Origin: an uncultured Prevotellaceae bacterium
GTDB lineage: Bacteria > Bacteroidota > Bacteroidia > Bacteroidales > Bacteroidaceae
Assembly (NCBI GenBank): GCA_902778535.1
Contig: CACYYG010000007.1
Location: 45,142 to 109,141 of the forward strand
Direction of reading: 5' to 3'
Length of the DNA: 64,000 nucleotides
Under the pieces are notes generated by a model. The model was given only the letters and a program-made list of their open reading frames with translations. It was not told the origin of the DNA and ran no database searches. Position 1 is the first letter of the stretch. The number at the start of each line of letters is the position of its first letter. Positions 19,062 to 27,644 of the stretch are shown here, piece by piece. The position numbers and the translations under genes are program-made.

Positions 19062-19149
19062 CGGTAACATCGTGGGTTACTAACAGTAACCACGTGGGTT
19101 ACTGTCAGTAACCATGCGGGTTACAGTTAGTAACCCACGTGGTTACAAA
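19062..19149. repeat. array of four 22-bp palindromic repeats, right flank of the pectin operon
   Basis: Four abutting 22-bp units (starting at 19062, 19084, 19106 and 19128) of the same palindrome family as 8426-8491, in the same orientation and register. The unit at 19084-19105 is identical to 8426-8447. The array lies between the CE8 terminator and the 3' end of aroB. Confidence 0.9.
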
Positions 19150-19192
19150 AATGGCATCAAATCAAAAAAATGTGGTCCAAGCCCTGGACATT

Positions 19193-20257
19193 TTAGAGTC
19201 CTTCGCGATAGAAGTCGAGAGTCTCCTCAATCTCCTCCTTGGTAGCTGTCTGGTTGAGGGCAAGGTTGCCCACGTTGTGCAGCAGGGTGAAATTGATGTC
19301 GGTGCCCGTGTTCTTCTTGTCGTGCGTCATCAGCTGGAGCAGGGTGGGGTAGTCGTCGCAGGTGATGGTCATGCGGCCATAGTGCTCAAGGATGAAGCTG
19401 TTCACTTGGCGCATCGTGTCGACGGGGAAGCCTGTCTTCATCACGCTGAGATAGAGCTCGCACATCATGCCCCATGCCACCGCATAGCCGTGCAGCACGG
19501 GGTGCTGCTTTGCCAGCGCCATTGCCTCGAAGGCGTGACCCACGGTGTGGCCCAGGTTCAGCGCTTTGCGCAGGCCCTGCTCGCGAGGGTCTTCCAGCAC
19601 GATGTGCTGCTTCACTTGCACGCTCTCGGCCACCATGCGGCCCAGCTCCACTAGGTCGGGCTGTTCAACGTCGAAGGAGAGGAGCCCACCCCCGACCCCT
19701 CCCGAAGGGAGAGGGGAGAGGAGCCCGTGCTTGAGCATCTCGGCATAGCCCGAGAGAATGTTCTCGCGGTCAAGCGTGCGGAGGAAAATACTGTCGAGGA
19801 TGACGGCATCGGCATTGCTGAAAACGCCAATCTCGTTCTTCAGGCCGCCATAGTTGAAGCCCGTCTTGCCGCCCACGCTGGCATCGACCATTGCCAGCAG
19901 CGTGGTGGGGATGTTGATGAAACGCATGCCCCGCTTAAAAGTGCTCAGGGCAAAGCCAGCCAGGTCGGTCACCATGCCGCCGCCGATGTTTACGCAGAGT
20001 GAGTGGCGCGTGGCACCGTGTTGCTGCAGCTGGCTCCATACCAGCTCCACCTGCTGCAGCGACTTGTGCTCGTCGTCAGGCAGGATGGTGATGACATGGG
20101 CGCCCTTCATGCACTCAAAGCCGCTCACTAAAGGCAAACAAAGCTTATGGGTATTTGTGTCGCAAACAATAAACAGACGGTCGTGCGGCACCGTCTGGAC
20201 GGCCTCTGTGAGCGTCTGCTCCAGACGCTCTGACAGGATAATTTTCTGCTCTTCCAT
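19193..20257 (-). CDS. aroB: 3-dehydroquinate synthase AroB
   Basis: AroB cyclises DAHP to 3-dehydroquinate, the second step of the shikimate pathway, using NAD and a divalent metal. The classic core is intact: 'VNIGGGMVTDLAGFALSTF', 'PTTLLAMVDASVGGKTGFN', 'YAEMLKHGLL' and 'LNLGHTVGHAFE', with metal-binding Glu and His residues. The length (354) is normal. An in-frame insert at about residues 178-193 ('LLSPLPSGGVGGGLLS') follows 'EMLKHG'; it is encoded by a G/C-rich palindromic element (19676-19725) related to elements in pth, the S4 protein, the hybrid sensor and SusD. The gene stands alone, with a promoter match just upstream. Confidence 0.93.
   Translation of the reverse strand: MEEQKIILSERLEQTLTEAVQTVPHDRLFIVCDTNTHKLCLPLVSGFECMKGAHVITILPDDEHKSLQQVELVWSQLQQHGATRHSLCVNIGGGMVTDLAGFALSTFKRGMRFINIPTTLLAMVDASVGGKTGFNYGGLKNEIGVFSNADAVILDSIFLRTLDRENILSGYAEMLKHGLLSPLPSGGVGGGLLSFDVEQPDLVELGRMVAESVQVKQHIVLEDPREQGLRKALNLGHTVGHAFEAMALAKQHPVLHGYAVAWGMMCELYLSVMKTGFPVDTMRQVNSFILEHYGRMTITCDDYPTLLQLMTHDKKNTGTDINFTLLHNVGNLALNQTATKEEIEETLDFYREGL
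19676..19725 (-). repeat. GC-rich palindromic element inside aroB
   Basis: Contains CCCCTCCCGAAGGGAGAGG, a near-palindrome, flanked by GGAG/CTCC tracts. It is in frame and encodes a Ser/Pro/Gly-rich loop. Similar CCCTCCC...GGGAGGG elements lie at 28804-28850, 28943-28981, 38277-38394, 43227-43262 and, between genes, 43362-43393. Confidence 0.8.
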
Positions 20258-20270
20258 AGTTTTTGCGGGA

Positions 20271-20278
20271 CAAAGGTA
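20271..20278 (-). promoter_or_regulatory. -7 promoter element upstream of aroB
   Basis: TACCTTTG on the minus strand matches TAnnTTTG, 13 bp before the aroB start. I found no convincing -33 element. Confidence 0.45.
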
Positions 20279-20388
20279 CGGAATTATTCAAAATTAGAAA
20301 TTAAAATGATAAAGATTTTTTCTGTTTCTTAAACCTTTTTTGTTGCTTTGCGTCAGAGATTACAGAAATGAATAAAAATACAATCCCG

Positions 20389-23300
20389 ATGAAACGATTT
20401 CTACTTATGACGGCCGTTGTGCTGCTGACGGCCCTCTCAGCTTCTGCGCAGCGAACAGTCAGTGGCACCGTCGTTGACAAGGATACAAAGGAAGGCATTA
20501 TTCAGGCCACCGTGTCACTGCTGAAAACCGACAGCACTTTGGTACAGAACTTCGTCACCGACCTTGACGGTAACTTCAAGGCTACGGCACCTAACGACGG
20601 ACGTTTCCTGCTGCGCATCACTAGCGTAGGCTATACTACCCACGTGCAGCCTGTCACCATTTCCGGCCAGCCTCAGAATCTCGGCACTATTGCTCTGGGT
20701 GCTGACGGCAACATACTGAAGGAGGTGGTAGTGGTGAAGAACCAGACCCGCATGTATTCGAAGGGCGACACAATTATATATAATGCCGATGCCTTTAAGA
20801 CCCCCGAAGGCTCTGTTGTGGAAGAGCTGGTGAAGCGTCTGCCCGGCGCTGAGGTCGACGACGACGGCAACATCAAGATCAATGGTAAGTCTGTGTCGAA
20901 GATCAAAGTCGACGGCAAAGAGTTTGGCGATGCCAGAACGGCTATGAAGAACCTGCCCACCAACATTGTGGAGCGCATTCGCGCCTACGACGAGAAGAGC
21001 GACCTGGCTCGTATCACCGGCATTGACGACGGCAACGAACAGACTGTCATCGATTTCGGCCTGCGTCAGGGCATGAACCGTGGCACGATGGCTAACGCCG
21101 ACTTCGGCATTGGCACCAAGAACCGCTACTCTGCCCGCCTGTTCGGCATGTACATGCGTGGCGACCACCGCCTGATGGGCATGGCCAACGCCAACAATAC
21201 CAACGACATGGGCTTCGGCGGTGGCGGCGGCCGTCGCTTCGGCGGCGGTGGCGGCATGGGCGGCAACGGACTCAACGCCATGAAGTCGGGTATGCTGAAC
21301 TACAACTTTGAGAAGACCGACAAGTTGATTGCACAGGCCAGCGTGAACTGGAACCATCGCGACGGCGACACTTGGTCGCGCCGCGCCAGTGAGAACTTCG
21401 TGGGCGCCAGCTCATCATTCCAAAACTCCATCAACCAGAACTACTCACGCTCGAACAGCTGGAGTGCGCAGGGACGCATCGAGTGGACACCCGACACGCT
21501 GTGGAACATCAGCTTCCGTCCTAACTTCAGCTACTCAACCAACGACGGAGCCGGCTCAAACCTCTCGGCAACGTTCAACAAAGACCCCTACGAATATATT
21601 GACACCCAGATAGGAATGGCCGTGCTGCAGAAGATTGTAGAAAACAACAGCGGCGACCTGAGCGACATCCTCGTCAATGCCAACAGCAGCAGGTCACTCA
21701 GTTACGGCGAGAACAAGAACCTGGGCGGCACGCTGATGGTCAACCGCCTGCTCAACGGCAAGGGACGCAACATCACCGTGCAGCTCTCGGGCAACTACAG
21801 CAACAACGAGAACCGCCAGCTGTCGAGCAACCAGACAAGGCTTTTCCAGAGCACGACGAAGTTCAACGGCATCAATGGCCTCTCGGCCTATCAGAGCAAC
21901 CGTTACAACCTCTCGCCCACCAAGTCGTGGGACTATAGTGCACGTATTACCTATAGCGAGCCTATCGCATACGCCACGTTCCTGCAGCTGAGCTATACCT
22001 ACCAGTATCGTTACAACGAGAGCGACCGTTCCACCTACGACTACTCGAATCCCCTTCTGAATAATCCCACACTCAATCCTAATCTGGGCTACAACTTCAA
22101 CAGTGAGACACCTGCTTACCGCCAATGGGAGAGATACTTTAATCTAATCAGCAATGGCTACTCCCCACATAGCACGGATATGTATTACAGTGATTCACTG
22201 AGCCGCTACTCTGCCTATGAGAACTTTATCCATACTGGCGAGGTGATGTTGCGTTTCATCCGCGACACCTACGACTTTAACTTTGGCGTTCAGATCATCC
22301 CGCAGACATCTGAGTACACACAGCACTATCTGAAGAAAAACTCTGTTGTCAACCGCTCTGTTATCAACTGGAGTCCTACAGCCAATTTCCGCTATCGCTT
22401 CTCACAGCAGGGACAACTGCGCTTTGAGTATCGTGGCAACACCAGCCAACCCTCAATGGAACAGCTGCTTGACATCGAAGACGATACCGACCCGCTGAAC
22501 AAAACCAAGGGTAATCCCAACCTGAAGCCTTCGTTCACACAGCGCTTCAACCTCCGCTTCAACAACTACTATCAGTCCTACCAGCGCTTCATCAACGCCA
22601 ACGCCAACTTCTCTATGACCTCGAACAGCGTCGCCAATAAGGTGACCTACGACAAAGAGACCGGTGGACGCACCTCACGCCCTGAGAACATCAACGGCAA
22701 CTGGAACGCTGGCGCCAACATCATGTGGAGCTCGGCCATCGACTCGCTTGGCATCTTCAGCTACAACATCTCGTTGAACGACAACTACAACCACCGCGTG
22801 AGCTATCTCGACCAGAACAGACAGGCTGTGAAGAATGCAACGAACACCAACACGCTGGGCAGCCGCCTCGGCCTGACCTACCGCAACAGCTGGCTGGAGT
22901 TTGAGGTGAACGGTTCGATGAACTACAGCCACACCCGCAACAAGCTGCAGAAGATGAACAACCTCGACACCTGGAGTTTTGCCTACGGTTTCAACACCAC
23001 GCTCACCATGCCTTGGGGCACACAGATTTCTACCGACATGGGCATGAACAGCCGCCGTGGCTACAGCGACGAATCGATGAATACCAACGAACTCATTTGG
23101 AACGCACAGATTTCGCAGGGCTTCCTGCAGGGCAAGCCGCTCACCGTCTCATTGCAGTTCTATGATATCCTTGGCCAGCAGTCTACCTTCTCACGCATGA
23201 TCAGCGATATGGCCCGCACCGACAACGAGTATAATGCTGTCACCAGCTACGCCATGCTGCACGTCATCTATCGCATCAACCTCTTCGGCACCCGTGAGGC

Positions 23301-23445
23301 CCGTCAGGGTATGCGTGGCATGGGCTTTGGCGGCATGGGCGGCGGCAATCGTGGCGGTGGCAACCGCGGCGGACGCGGTGGCGGCGGCTTCGGCGGAGGC
23401 GGTGGCTTTGGCGGCGGTGGCTTCGGTGGCCCCGGACGTTTCTAA
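20389..23445 (+). CDS. TonB-dependent-receptor-like outer membrane protein with glycine-rich tail
   Basis: About 1018 residues. I prefer ATG 20389, which opens on a signal peptide ('MKRFLLMTAVVLLTALSASAQ'), over the ATG at 20368. After the signal is a carboxypeptidase-D-regulatory-like domain ('VSGTVVDKDTKEGIIQATV'), then a plug-like region ('KGDTIIYNADAFKTPEGSVVEELVKRLPG', split here by description as residues about 120-165), and a long outer-membrane beta-barrel of the OMP_b-brl_3 type. Two glycine-rich stretches stand out: one near residues 285-305 and a C-terminal tail of about 50 residues rich in GGG, GGN and GGF. No SusD partner lies nearby, so it is probably not a glycan SusC. Its substrate is unknown. 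Confidence 0.78.
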   Translation: MKRFLLMTAVVLLTALSASAQRTVSGTVVDKDTKEGIIQATVSLLKTDSTLVQNFVTDLDGNFKATAPNDGRFLLRITSVGYTTHVQPVTISGQPQNLGTIALGADGNILKEVVVVKNQTRMYSKGDTIIYNADAFKTPEGSVVEELVKRLPGAEVDDDGNIKINGKSVSKIKVDGKEFGDARTAMKNLPTNIVERIRAYDEKSDLARITGIDDGNEQTVIDFGLRQGMNRGTMANADFGIGTKNRYSARLFGMYMRGDHRLMGMANANNTNDMGFGGGGGRRFGGGGGMGGNGLNAMKSGMLNYNFEKTDKLIAQASVNWNHRDGDTWSRRASENFVGASSSFQNSINQNYSRSNSWSAQGRIEWTPDTLWNISFRPNFSYSTNDGAGSNLSATFNKDPYEYIDTQIGMAVLQKIVENNSGDLSDILVNANSSRSLSYGENKNLGGTLMVNRLLNGKGRNITVQLSGNYSNNENRQLSSNQTRLFQSTTKFNGINGLSAYQSNRYNLSPTKSWDYSARITYSEPIAYATFLQLSYTYQYRYNESDRSTYDYSNPLLNNPTLNPNLGYNFNSETPAYRQWERYFNLISNGYSPHSTDMYYSDSLSRYSAYENFIHTGEVMLRFIRDTYDFNFGVQIIPQTSEYTQHYLKKNSVVNRSVINWSPTANFRYRFSQQGQLRFEYRGNTSQPSMEQLLDIEDDTDPLNKTKGNPNLKPSFTQRFNLRFNNYYQSYQRFINANANFSMTSNSVANKVTYDKETGGRTSRPENINGNWNAGANIMWSSAIDSLGIFSYNISLNDNYNHRVSYLDQNRQAVKNATNTNTLGSRLGLTYRNSWLEFEVNGSMNYSHTRNKLQKMNNLDTWSFAYGFNTTLTMPWGTQISTDMGMNSRRGYSDESMNTNELIWNAQISQGFLQGKPLTVSLQFYDILGQQSTFSRMISDMARTDNEYNAVTSYAMLHVIYRINLFGTREARQGMRGMGFGGMGGGNRGGGNRGGRGGGGFGGGGGFGGGGFGGPGRF

Positions 23446-23456
23446 ATTGAAGATTG

Positions 23457-23516
23457 AAAATAGAAAATTGGCTGCGCATCATCTAACAAATGAATGCGCA
23501 GCCAATTTTCTATTTT
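23457..23516. terminator. bidirectional hairpin between two convergent genes
   Basis: Arms of 23 bp (23457-23479 and 23494-23516) pair perfectly around a 14-base loop, with GGCTGCGCAT/ATGCGCAGCC at the tip and A/T-rich lower stem giving T-runs both ways. The outer sequence (GAAGATTG / CAATCTTC) belongs to the TTGAAGATTG repeat type and supplies the stop codon of the convergent DUF5606 gene. Confidence 0.85.
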
Positions 23517-23522
23517 TTATCT

Positions 23523-23966
23523 TCAATCTTCCTTACGGTCTGCGATGTTATCGCCCTCGGTGGGCTTCATCTCTTCTTTGAAGTCAGTGATGCCATTGTC
23601 GATGAGAATGTTATACCACTGGATGAGCTTCTTGATGTCGCTGCCGTGCACACGGTCGCGATCGAAGGTGGGCAGCACTTTGGCGAAATAGTCGAAGAGT
23701 TCGGCGCCGGTGGCTTTCTTCACGTCGAGGGTGCACTTTTTCCCTTCCTCCAGGGCTTTCAGGTTCTCGAGGACGTCCATTAAGGGCACATCATCACTGT
23801 CAGTAAACATGGCGATGTCGGCCAGCGAGGTGATGCGGTCGGTGCCGAATGCGGGCATACGCTTGTGCGTGGCGTCGAGTGCTTCGACAATGAGGTTGTT
23901 TTTACCGCGTGAAACGAGTTTGTAGAGGCCGGGCTTGCCGGCGATGGATAAAATGGTCTGTTGCAT
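23523..23966 (-). CDS. DUF5606 family protein
   Basis: A 147-residue cytoplasmic protein of a family conserved in Bacteroidetes but of unknown function. It begins 'MQQTILSIAGKPGLYKLVSRG' and contains 'NLIVEALDATHKRMPAFG', 'ALEEGKKCTLDVKKATG' and 'RVHGSDIKKLIQWYNIL', the typical pattern. It has no signal peptide or membrane segment. It lies 18 bp downstream of coaE in a row of minus-strand housekeeping genes. Its last codons (RKED, stop) fall within the outer part of the convergent terminator. Confidence 0.8.
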   Translation of the reverse strand: MQQTILSIAGKPGLYKLVSRGKNNLIVEALDATHKRMPAFGTDRITSLADIAMFTDSDDVPLMDVLENLKALEEGKKCTLDVKKATGAELFDYFAKVLPTFDRDRVHGSDIKKLIQWYNILIDNGITDFKEEMKPTEGDNIADRKED

Positions 23967-23984
23967 GTTTTTCTTTTTTATTCT

Positions 23985-24569
23985 TTAATTTTTCAATTTT
24001 TCAATGATTCTTTCTATTTGTGGCAGCAAAGGCTGTAGGCCGTCGTTGACGATTTCGTAGTCGGAGCGGCTGAGCACTTCCTCCTGCGGCCATTGACCCT
24101 CCAGCCACTGTTCTGCCCGTTCGCGGCTGATGTCATCGCGTGCCATGATGCGGCGTATGCGTATTTCCTCGGGGGCAGTTACGCAGACAACGGCGTCGAA
24201 ATGTACACGGCGGTCGAAGCCCGATTGGAAGAGAATGGCACTTTCCAGCCATTCCTTCCCGCTTTGCAGGAAGTCGTTGGCCACTGCGGGATGCACGATG
24301 TCGTTAATGGCTTGGGCATTCTCGGCTGAGGCCAATAGGAAACGGGCAACTGCAGCTTTGTTGAGTTTAGAGTACTCAGCGTCCTTGGTGCCCTCATAGG
24401 CCTCTGGCCCTATCAGCTCGGTCAGCTGCCGACGTAATTCTGGCGAAGTGCGCATAAGACGCTTGGCAGCGGCATCGCAGTCGTAGACGCTGATGCCGTG
24501 TTCTTCGAGCAGACGGCACACAAAGCTCTTACCGCTGCCTATTCCTCCTGTGATAGCTACATGCCGCAT
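23985..24569 (-). CDS. coaE: dephospho-CoA kinase CoaE
   Basis: CoaE phosphorylates dephospho-CoA, the last step of coenzyme A synthesis. The P-loop 'ITGGIGSGKS' lies at the N-terminus, followed by 'YDCDAAAKRLM', 'VHPAVANDF' and 'ESAILFQSGF'; the LID-like 'RIRRIMARDDISRE' follows. I start at ATG 24569 ('MRHVAITGG'), which leaves 4 bp to the ybbR stop; an upstream TTG at 24584 would overlap that gene and add five residues with no family support. The length of about 194 residues is normal. Confidence 0.92.
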   Translation of the reverse strand: MRHVAITGGIGSGKSFVCRLLEEHGISVYDCDAAAKRLMRTSPELRRQLTELIGPEAYEGTKDAEYSKLNKAAVARFLLASAENAQAINDIVHPAVANDFLQSGKEWLESAILFQSGFDRRVHFDAVVCVTAPEEIRIRRIMARDDISRERAEQWLEGQWPQEEVLSRSDYEIVNDGLQPLLPQIERIIEKLKN

Positions 24570-24573
24570 TGGC

Positions 24574-25557
24574 TTAGTCCTCAACTCTTAATTCCTCGAT
24601 GAGATAGTCCACCTTCTGACGTTCTATCTGCAGGCGCTTGATGTTGGCAGGCTGTCGGCGTATGAAAACGTCGCACTGTGCTGTAGAGTCGGCGCTGAAC
24701 TGATTATAGTCGGCCACAATCTCAAAGTCCTCAGCAGTAAGCGTCTTGCTGTTCTTCTTGCCTGTGACCACAGTAACATCAAGTTTGCCGGGGAATGTGC
24801 GCAGCACTTTTCCTTCGGGCATGTTGACGCCTTTCACTTCTACGTCGGGTATGCGCACCTCAGTGAGCTGGTCGGTGTGGAAGGTGACTTTTATCTGTGA
24901 AGGTACCATCTTCACGCCGTCAATAGGCCTCAGATGTGTAATCACAACGAGTGAGTCCTGTAAGCCTTTCTGCCTGATGGGCTCGGTGTACACCGCATGA
25001 ATGCTGTCAAGCTTCTCGGGCGTGGCGTAGACGGTGATTTCGTGAGTCGAGAACGTGGTGTCGGCAATATAGTAGAGCATGTCGGTCTCTACGTTGGCCT
25101 GCAGCACGACGGGCACGTTTTTCTTCTCGCCGTTGTTGTAGTAGAACACTTGCTGCTCGGGCTTCACACTGATGGCTTTGGCCGAGGCCGGCAGGCGTGC
25201 GTCGAGAAGGCGCAGCAAGTCGGTGGCAGGCACGATGCCTTTACCGTTGTTGCCGGCATAGCGTCGGTAGTCGATGCTGATGGGCTGCTGGTTCTTGTTG
25301 TAAAGGTAGGTGATGAGACTGAAACCTTTGTCGCGCACGTTGAATCGCAGCGTGTCGCTTTCGCCTGACGTAATGACGACGTTTCTGGGCACGTTGACAA
25401 TTCTGACAGGTATCTTCAGCTCTTGTTCGAAGCTTTCGTTCAGCGTTGTCAGCAGCCAGAAAATGCCGGCCACAATCAGGTAAAAAAGAAAAGTCAGGAA
25501 TTCCCTGTTGGCCCAGCCAAACAGGAAACGCCTGATATTCTTGAAGATGTCTGCCAT
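24574..25557 (-). CDS. YbbR-like domain protein
   Basis: About 327 residues. The N-terminus is cytoplasmic and basic, then a single membrane helix ('FLFYLIVAGIFWLLTTL') anchors YbbR-like beta domains; 'VRIVNVPRNVVITSGESD' is a typical start. YbbR domains elsewhere are linked to CdaA control in Firmicutes. Here the gene lies between yajC and coaE, the usual Bacteroidetes order, and its role is not established. ATG 25557 is preferred over 25587 because it begins the basic stretch before the helix ('MADIFKNIRRFLFGW'). Confidence 0.8.
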   Translation of the reverse strand: MADIFKNIRRFLFGWANREFLTFLFYLIVAGIFWLLTTLNESFEQELKIPVRIVNVPRNVVITSGESDTLRFNVRDKGFSLITYLYNKNQQPISIDYRRYAGNNGKGIVPATDLLRLLDARLPASAKAISVKPEQQVFYYNNGEKKNVPVVLQANVETDMLYYIADTTFSTHEITVYATPEKLDSIHAVYTEPIRQKGLQDSLVVITHLRPIDGVKMVPSQIKVTFHTDQLTEVRIPDVEVKGVNMPEGKVLRTFPGKLDVTVVTGKKNSKTLTAEDFEIVADYNQFSADSTAQCDVFIRRQPANIKRLQIERQKVDYLIEELRVED

Positions 25558-25624
25558 CAGCTTGTAGGGACTTCTTGGACAGGCCAAACGCGCAGCGAGC
25601 CCTTTCTATATGCCCGATTGTGTC

Positions 25625-25939
25625 TTATCTCTGTGCGGGAATGTTGGACATGTTCTGGAAGACGGCTCCCTTTGCCACAGTGATGACTGTGTCCTTGGCA
25701 ATCTTTACGTCGACAGTGCCTTTGGCCAGGTCTACGCTCTTCACGGTGCCGTAGATGCCGCTGCCTACTATCACCTCCATGCCTTCGGCCAGTTGGTTCT
25801 GGAAGTTACGGATTGCTTTCTGCTGCTTCTGCTGCGGACGAATCATGAAGAAATACATGATGGCAAAGATGGCCACCATCATCAGCAGCATCATCATGCC
25901 GCCACCGCCCTGCTGGGCTTGTAATAGGATGTTTGTCAT
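25625..25939 (-). CDS. yajC: preprotein translocase subunit YajC
   Basis: A 104-residue inner-membrane accessory of the SecDF-YajC complex. A glycine-rich start and one hydrophobic helix ('MMMLLMMVAIFAIMYFFMI') are followed by the hallmark 'RPQQKQQKAIRNFQNQL' and the cytoplasmic 'GMEVIVGSGIYGTVKSVD' domain. It lies 36 bp downstream of nusB; that gap holds ATTATGAATTATGGATTATG-type repeats. Confidence 0.93.
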   Translation of the reverse strand: MTNILLQAQQGGGGMMMLLMMVAIFAIMYFFMIRPQQKQQKAIRNFQNQLAEGMEVIVGSGIYGTVKSVDLAKGTVDVKIAKDTVITVAKGAVFQNMSNIPAQR

Positions 25940-25975
25940 TTTTAAATTATGAATTATGGATTATGAATTACGAAA

Positions 25976-26917
25976 TTATGGTTCTTTGGGTTTGTCTAAC
26001 TGCTTCAGCAACCGTCCCTGCCTGATGAGATGGCGGGCTATGGCGTCGAGCATGCCGTTGATGTAGCCAAAGCTGCGTGGGGTGGAGTAGACCTTAGCCA
26101 GCTCCACGTACTCATTGATGGTGACGTTGAGCGGGATGGTGGGGAAGGTGAGCATCTCGGCAATGGCTATCTGCATGATGATGACATCCATGTAGGCCAG
26201 GCGCGAGAAGTCCCAGTTGAGCGACGACTCGCTCATGTAGCGCTGATATTCATCGGCGTTCAGTATGGCTGCACGGAACAGCTTGCGGGCGTAGTCCTTC
26301 TCTTCCTCCGAGTCATATTCGGGCAGCAGTTCCTGCTTTGAACCATTCTTCTCGTCGAAGCGCTTGATGGTCTTCAGCACGAAGGTATCCACCACCTCCT
26401 TGTCGTCGTTCCAGTAGAGGCTTTGCTCCTCCAGAATCTGATCGAGGTCGGCATTGTCCTGAATAAACGTGCGGTAAAGGCGGCGCCACAATTCGCGGTC
26501 GGCCTCATAGCTGTCGTCGCCCTCTAAGTAGTCGGTGTATATCTGGCTCTTCTCTATATGCTCCAGCAGACGGCCCACAAACTCCGGGTCGTCGGCCCAT
26601 GTACGCTTCTGTGTCTCAATAAACTCCTTCAGTTGCTTGTTGTTCTCCAGCTGAACGGCGAAGCGGTTGAAGGCGAACTTCTGCGACGGCTCCTGCATGC
26701 CTTCGCGTAGCGCCTTGGCCTGCAACACCTCCAAACGGCGGCGTGCCTCTTTAGTTAGTGCCACTATGAGGGCCAGCAAATGGTTGTAGAGATCGTAAGC
26801 CTTCGACAGGCTGAAAAACAATTCTTTTTCGGCTGTATCAATGTTCTTGTTACCGTTTTGATAGTATGCGTAGGTTAACTGAACAATCTTTATTCGTATG
26901 ATTTCCCTATTTATCAT
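25976..26917 (-). CDS. nusB: transcription antitermination factor NusB, long Bacteroidetes form
   Basis: NusB binds boxA RNA with NusE and supports rRNA antitermination. The protein (313 residues) is about twice the length of E. coli NusB; the extra N-terminal region is usual in Bacteroidetes. It begins 'MINREIIRIKIVQLTYAYYQNG'. The conserved NusB core lies in the C-terminal half, with 'DYARKLFRAAILNADEYQRYM', 'NWDFSRLAYMDVIIMQIAIAEM' and 'VTINEYVELAKVYSTPRSFGYINGMLD'. It is first in a minus-strand run (nusB, yajC, ybbR, coaE, DUF5606), with a promoter upstream. Confidence 0.93.
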   Translation of the reverse strand: MINREIIRIKIVQLTYAYYQNGNKNIDTAEKELFFSLSKAYDLYNHLLALIVALTKEARRRLEVLQAKALREGMQEPSQKFAFNRFAVQLENNKQLKEFIETQKRTWADDPEFVGRLLEHIEKSQIYTDYLEGDDSYEADRELWRRLYRTFIQDNADLDQILEEQSLYWNDDKEVVDTFVLKTIKRFDEKNGSKQELLPEYDSEEEKDYARKLFRAAILNADEYQRYMSESSLNWDFSRLAYMDVIIMQIAIAEMLTFPTIPLNVTINEYVELAKVYSTPRSFGYINGMLDAIARHLIRQGRLLKQLDKPKEP

Positions 26918-26940
26918 TTAGCTATTGTTGTTTGTCGATG

Positions 26941-26972
26941 CAAAATTAGCTATTTTCCTGTGATTATACAAG
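26941..26972 (-). promoter_or_regulatory. Bacteroidetes-type promoter for the nusB operon
   Basis: On the minus strand CTTG (26972-26969), a 20-bp spacer, then TAATTTTG (26948-26941), about 24 bp before the nusB start. Confidence 0.65.
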
Positions 26973-27555
26973 AAAAACGCATTCTTTTTTTTATTTCATA
27001 GTGCAGGAATTGATAAAGATTCCTTACAACTGCCTCGCTGAGAATCGAAAATTCTGCGCGACGAATTTTTTATTTGCAAATATCTCAAGGATTTTGATGT
27101 TGGCCTATCTCGTTGATTCTTTGCCGGTTATGTGCTTTTGAACTTCAAAAATGAATTCGCTGCAAAAAAAGGATGGTCCGCGTGAAAAAATCCATGTCGT
27201 TTTTTATCACACGGAGCCTCTTGGTGATAATAAATAGGCTCTAAAAAATCAAAAATAGGTGCTCGGTGATGCTGAAATATTGCACATCTGTCAGGAATTG
27301 TGCAGCTTTTCCTTCCTTGAAGTGCTTTGCAACCGTCTCCAGAGACCATTTTGTAGTGTTGCAATGACTCTCATTTTCTCTATTTCAACATTTTTCTGAA
27401 GCCTGTTTTTTGGCAATAAATCTTTACATTTTCTTTTGTGATGCCGAAGGCAGAGAACTCAATTAAAAGAATGTAGTATTTGAACGGAGAAACAAAAAAT
27501 GAGGGTAGTCTTGAAAAATGTTTCAAATATTGATGGCGGATTGCAAAATTATTTG
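26973..27555. other. gene-free A/T-rich intergenic region
   Basis: About 580 bp between the divergent nusB and rplY promoters. It is clearly more A/T-rich than its neighbours. Only short open frames without family resemblance are present. I see scattered homopolymer A and T runs, but no tRNA, repeat array or convincing hairpin. A small RNA cannot be excluded by eye. Confidence 0.5.
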
Positions 27556-27563
27556 TACCTTTG
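27556..27563 (+). promoter_or_regulatory. -7 promoter element for rplY-pth
   Basis: TACCTTTG matches TAnnTTTG, about 80 bp before the rplY start. ATTG at 27529-27532 is a weak -33 candidate with a spacer (23 bp) longer than usual. Confidence 0.5.
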
Positions 27564-27644
27564 CAGCCGCTTTTTTCGTGTGATGGCGAATTAAGTCGAA
27601 AAATCATTATTTACAAACACTTAATTTAGAGTAACACAACAGTT

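Noticed and set aside
8426-19149. The 22-bp arrays as CRISPR
   Set aside because: Units abut without spacers, and no cas gene is present in the window.
26973-27555. A 6S or other small RNA before rplY
   Set aside because: No convincing conserved structure could be read by eye; a covariance-model search would be needed.
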